Part shown: piece by piece, positions 4,400-6,768 of the stretch | Layout: each line of letters begins with the position of its first letter | Position numbering within the stretch: the first letter of the stretch is position 1 | Assembly: GCA_017379255.1 (NCBI GenBank) | Contig: JAFNWZ010000096.1 | Coordinates: 1-6,768 of the forward strand | Origin: Akkermansia sp. | Lineage (GTDB): Bacteria > Verrucomicrobiota > Verrucomicrobiia > Verrucomicrobiales > Akkermansiaceae | Direction of reading: 5' to 3' | DNA: 6,768 nucleotides | Made by a program: the position numbers and the translations under genes | The notes under the pieces: generated by a model | Seen by the model: only the letters and a program-made list of their open reading frames with translations | Database searches by the model: none | Told to the model about the DNA's origin: nothing

Positions 4400-6768
4400 T
4401 CATGCTGCGGGTGTGCCATAGACAAAGAGGCCGTCAATGTGGAGCACCTCGTGCGCACCGGGGCGGATGACGCGGACATAGAGAGCTTTGGGTTGCTCGG
4501 CACCCAGGTCAAAACGGATAATGCGCTGTGTGCACTTACCGGTCAGTTGGCCAGCGTTGTGCCAGTCATCGTCCTTGCCGGTTTCCGATACCTGAATCTG
4601 CAGGCCGTTCAGACGATGCCAGTTAGCAGAGTTGGAGTGTGCTGCGAGTACAACACCGCTGATTGTTGCGTGTTTGGGCAGCTTGACACCAATCCACGGT
4701 TCCTTGTTCTTGGCGGTGTGAACCTGTCCGCCCTTCCGGGTGAGCACATTGGCATGCGTTGCGGGTTTATCCCATTGGCTGGTGGAGGAGGCAATAAGGA
4801 CGCCGCCTTCCGATACCAGCTTGCCGGGGAATGCCTCAAAATCGCCAATCGGCCGGTTGTCGTGGGACGTTTCGGGGGCGATGAGTTTGCTGACGGACTG
4901 GAAGGCCGATGCATCGCGGTTGGCTTCTGCAGCCAGAATGATATTGGTGAGCACCTTGGTGCGTGCCTCGCCCTCCAGGCCATCGCCGTTGCCAATGGCT
5001 TCTGTCATAATCCCGAGTATGCGGGTTCTGGCTGCATCATCCATCTTCTGCATGAGCGTGTTACCGCTTTCGAGGGAATATGTGGCGTAGGCCGGATTGG
5101 AAATCGTGCCTTTGAGCATGTTGCTGTAAAGGGTGCATTTGTTTTCCATGTCGCTTCCCTTGCGGGCGTTATTCATTATGGCAATCTGCTTATCAAGAAG
5201 ATCCTGCACCTTCCAGCGCTCGGGGCCCAGCTCGCGGGTGTTCTTCCAGAATTGGGCAAAGGCGGTTTCCAGCTGCTGTGCATTGGCTCCGTTTTTGCCC
5301 AGTTGGTCATAAACCTGGTTGCGCATGAGTTCCGAGGCGCATTCGGCAAATACGGGCACCATGTTGGAACAGATGCTGTCATTGAGCTGCAGCCATGCAT
5401 CTGCACCGGACTTGGTTGCTGCCAGCAGGTCGGCATGTTCCCGGAATACCTGGTAATGGAGCGGCTGTGCGGCTTCGGCTTTCAGGAAATAACCGATGGC
5501 GGCTGATGTGTTGCCGGATGTGGCTGCCATGTGGGCCAGCGCGCGGTATGCGTTAGAGAGCCTCAGTGCGGCTTTCTGTGCGGTTGCATGCTGCTCTGTC
5601 AGCATGTGCAGAGAGGAATAGCGCCAGTTATCCAGCCAGGGACGCCAATGCAGACCACGATCCCAGGAAACCGAATAGGACGGAGTCCATTTTCCATCTA
5701 CCCACACCACATACGCGCAGTGGGCGGGTTCGCCCATGGTCAACGCCGGAATACCATTGGCGCAGGCTGCGGAAGCGCCAAAATGCGACAAACCACCGCA
5801 AACACCGCCCACTTCCTGCGTGAACTGGTGGTGACGCCCGGTATACATGCCTTCGAAGGCGGTATAGTAGGCGCTACCATGCACGCTTTCTCCGTACACA
5901 TTGTGCAGCACATAGCCGCAGCGCCAGCAGCAGCCGGTATAGCGTTCATCGGTCAGATTCACATTGTTAAGTGCCCAGGTGAAGCTTTCCGGAGTGCCGG
6001 AACTGTGGTCGCCTTTCCACCCGCAGACAACGCGGCGCTGCCAGAAAGGCAGGGTGTCGAAAATCTGGTGCAGTCTGTCCTGACGCCAGTTCCGCACAAA
6101 ATATTCAGCCCGCTTGCACGCGTTGTCTATGGACCATCCGAAGCGGGCATATTCCAGGGCTGTGGCTGTGGCAATATCGCGGGGAATCCGGTCATCCGGC
6201 AGCATGCGGGTGTAGCGTTCCATCATGTTTGCCAGCATGTTGAGCATGCGCCCGGGCATGATGCATTCGCCGCTGTATACAATATCACCAATCCATCCCA
6301 GGTCGTTGGCAATGAGACCGATGAGACGGGAGGCGCGCGGGCGCTTCACCACATCTGCCAGACGCATGGGCTGGGCGAGCTCTGCTTCCAGTTCGGCAAT
6401 CTCTCCTTTGAGTTTGGCGATGAAGTATTCGGTGCTTTCAACGGCGGTACCGCCCAGGAGCGGGAGCTCTGCCTCTCTGGTGGCCAGCTCTTTCTTCTTG
6501 CTGTTGAGCTTGTTTTCCGTAGATTTCTGGTAGTCCTGGTAGGCCTTTTCGGAAATCACTTCGGCATTGGCTAAGTGCCAGTTGGCAAGGAGCAGGCGGT
6601 TCGATTCGCTTTTCAGGAAATCCTTAATGGAACCTTCGTCTGTGCTCTTGAGTTTTGCCTGAATCTTTTTGCCCAGTTTGTCGCGCAGTGCCGCCGGATT
6701 CTGCCAGTCCTTACTGGTGGTAAGGGGGGCTGCCGCTTTGGCGGGCGTTGTGGCTTTGGGGGCAACCC
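4400..6768 (-). CDS. Secreted transglutaminase-like protein with C-terminal discoidin domain, 5' end missing
   Basis: The frame runs open to the window edge, giving at least 789 residues; the beginning is outside. The first visible stretch is an Ala/Pro/Lys/Thr linker (VAPKATTPAKAAAP), typical after a signal peptide. Numbering here counts from an internal GTG at 6559. A coiled-coil-prone segment spans about 13-63. The transglutaminase-like core follows: EVGGVCGGLS with candidate nucleophile Cys254, GEPAHCAYVVWVDGKW with His280, and SWDRG with a possible Asp300. A helical, perhaps TPR-like region covers 320-560. The C-terminus (about 575-716) is an F5/8 type C (discoidin) fold: HTAKNKEPWIGVKL, ATISGVVL, LNGLQIQVSE, ALYVRVIRPGAHEVLHIDG. 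The first three parts suggest an outer-surface or periplasmic protease- or transglutaminase-like enzyme; the last usually binds glycans. Substrate unknown. Its TGA overlaps the next gene's ATG (4401-4403). Confidence 0.85.
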   Translation of the reverse strand, partial: VAPKATTPAKAAAPLTTSKDWQNPAALRDKLGKKIQAKLKSTDEGSIKDFLKSESNRLLLANWHLANAEVISEKAYQDYQKSTENKLNSKKKELATREAELPLLGGTAVESTEYFIAKLKGEIAELEAELAQPMRLADVVKRPRASRLIGLIANDLGWIGDIVYSGECIMPGRMLNMLANMMERYTRMLPDDRIPRDIATATALEYARFGWSIDNACKRAEYFVRNWRQDRLHQIFDTLPFWQRRVVCGWKGDHSSGTPESFTWALNNVNLTDERYTGCCWRCGYVLHNVYGESVHGSAYYTAFEGMYTGRHHQFTQEVGGVCGGLSHFGASAACANGIPALTMGEPAHCAYVVWVDGKWTPSYSVSWDRGLHWRPWLDNWRYSSLHMLTEQHATAQKAALRLSNAYRALAHMAATSGNTSAAIGYFLKAEAAQPLHYQVFREHADLLAATKSGADAWLQLNDSICSNMVPVFAECASELMRNQVYDQLGKNGANAQQLETAFAQFWKNTRELGPERWKVQDLLDKQIAIMNNARKGSDMENKCTLYSNMLKGTISNPAYATYSLESGNTLMQKMDDAARTRILGIMTEAIGNGDGLEGEARTKVLTNIILAAEANRDASAFQSVSKLIAPETSHDNRPIGDFEAFPGKLVSEGGVLIASSTSQWDKPATHANVLTRKGGQVHTAKNKEPWIGVKLPKHATISGVVLAAHSNSANWHRLNGLQIQVSETGKDDDWHNAGQLTGKCTQRIIRFDLGAEQPKALYVRVIRPGAHEVLHIDGLFVYGTPAA

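Noticed and set aside
4367..6574. Two long plus-strand open frames (4367-5506 and 5531-6574) opposite the transglutaminase-like gene
   Set aside because: They are Cys/Gly/His-rich antisense shadows. The minus strand carries a coherent multidomain protein through the same bases.

Overview
The window looks like the chromosome of a moderately GC-rich, Gram-negative, gut-type bacterium, most likely Verrucomicrobiota and perhaps Akkermansiaceae. That placement is inferred from the style of the secreted proteins (transglutaminase-like plus discoidin modules, lipoboxes, weak Shine-Dalgarno use). No marker in the window fixes the genus.

Layout: (a) 72-931, minus strand: the ribosomal protein pair rpmI (L35) and rplT (L20), with a good sigma70-type promoter, a structured 153-nt gap between the genes and a terminator after rplT. 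infC, the usual first gene of this operon, is not next to them. (b) 990-1464, plus strand: a single ArsC/Spx-family thioredoxin-fold gene with its own strong terminator. (c) 1470-3092, plus strand: a compact three-gene unit of two paralogous small lipoprotein-like peptides and a 370-aa radical SAM/SPASM enzyme. Both peptides carry a lipobox Cys followed directly by six Gln and Arg-Leu-Gly-Gly, and both repeat a (R/A)LGG motif further on. (d) 3091-6768, minus strand: two overlapping genes, a large transglutaminase-like/discoidin protein whose 5' end lies outside the window and a 407-aa exported protein with a thioredoxin-like region, converging on the radical SAM unit at a perfect 11-bp hairpin.

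The most interesting part is (c). It has the architecture of a ribosomally made, radical-SAM-modified peptide system, but its putative precursors look like Sec-exported lipoproteins. I would expect modification in the cytoplasm, then export, lipidation and anchoring of a short Gln- and Pro-rich tail. The mature tails have no aromatic residue and no Cys other than the lipidated one. This excludes the common thioether and aromatic cyclophane chemistries within those tails. The substrate relationship and the chemistry are inferences. Gene order, overlap, motifs and the paralogy of the peptides can be read directly.

Apart from the features listed, no tRNA, rRNA, CRISPR array, insertion sequence or attachment site was found.
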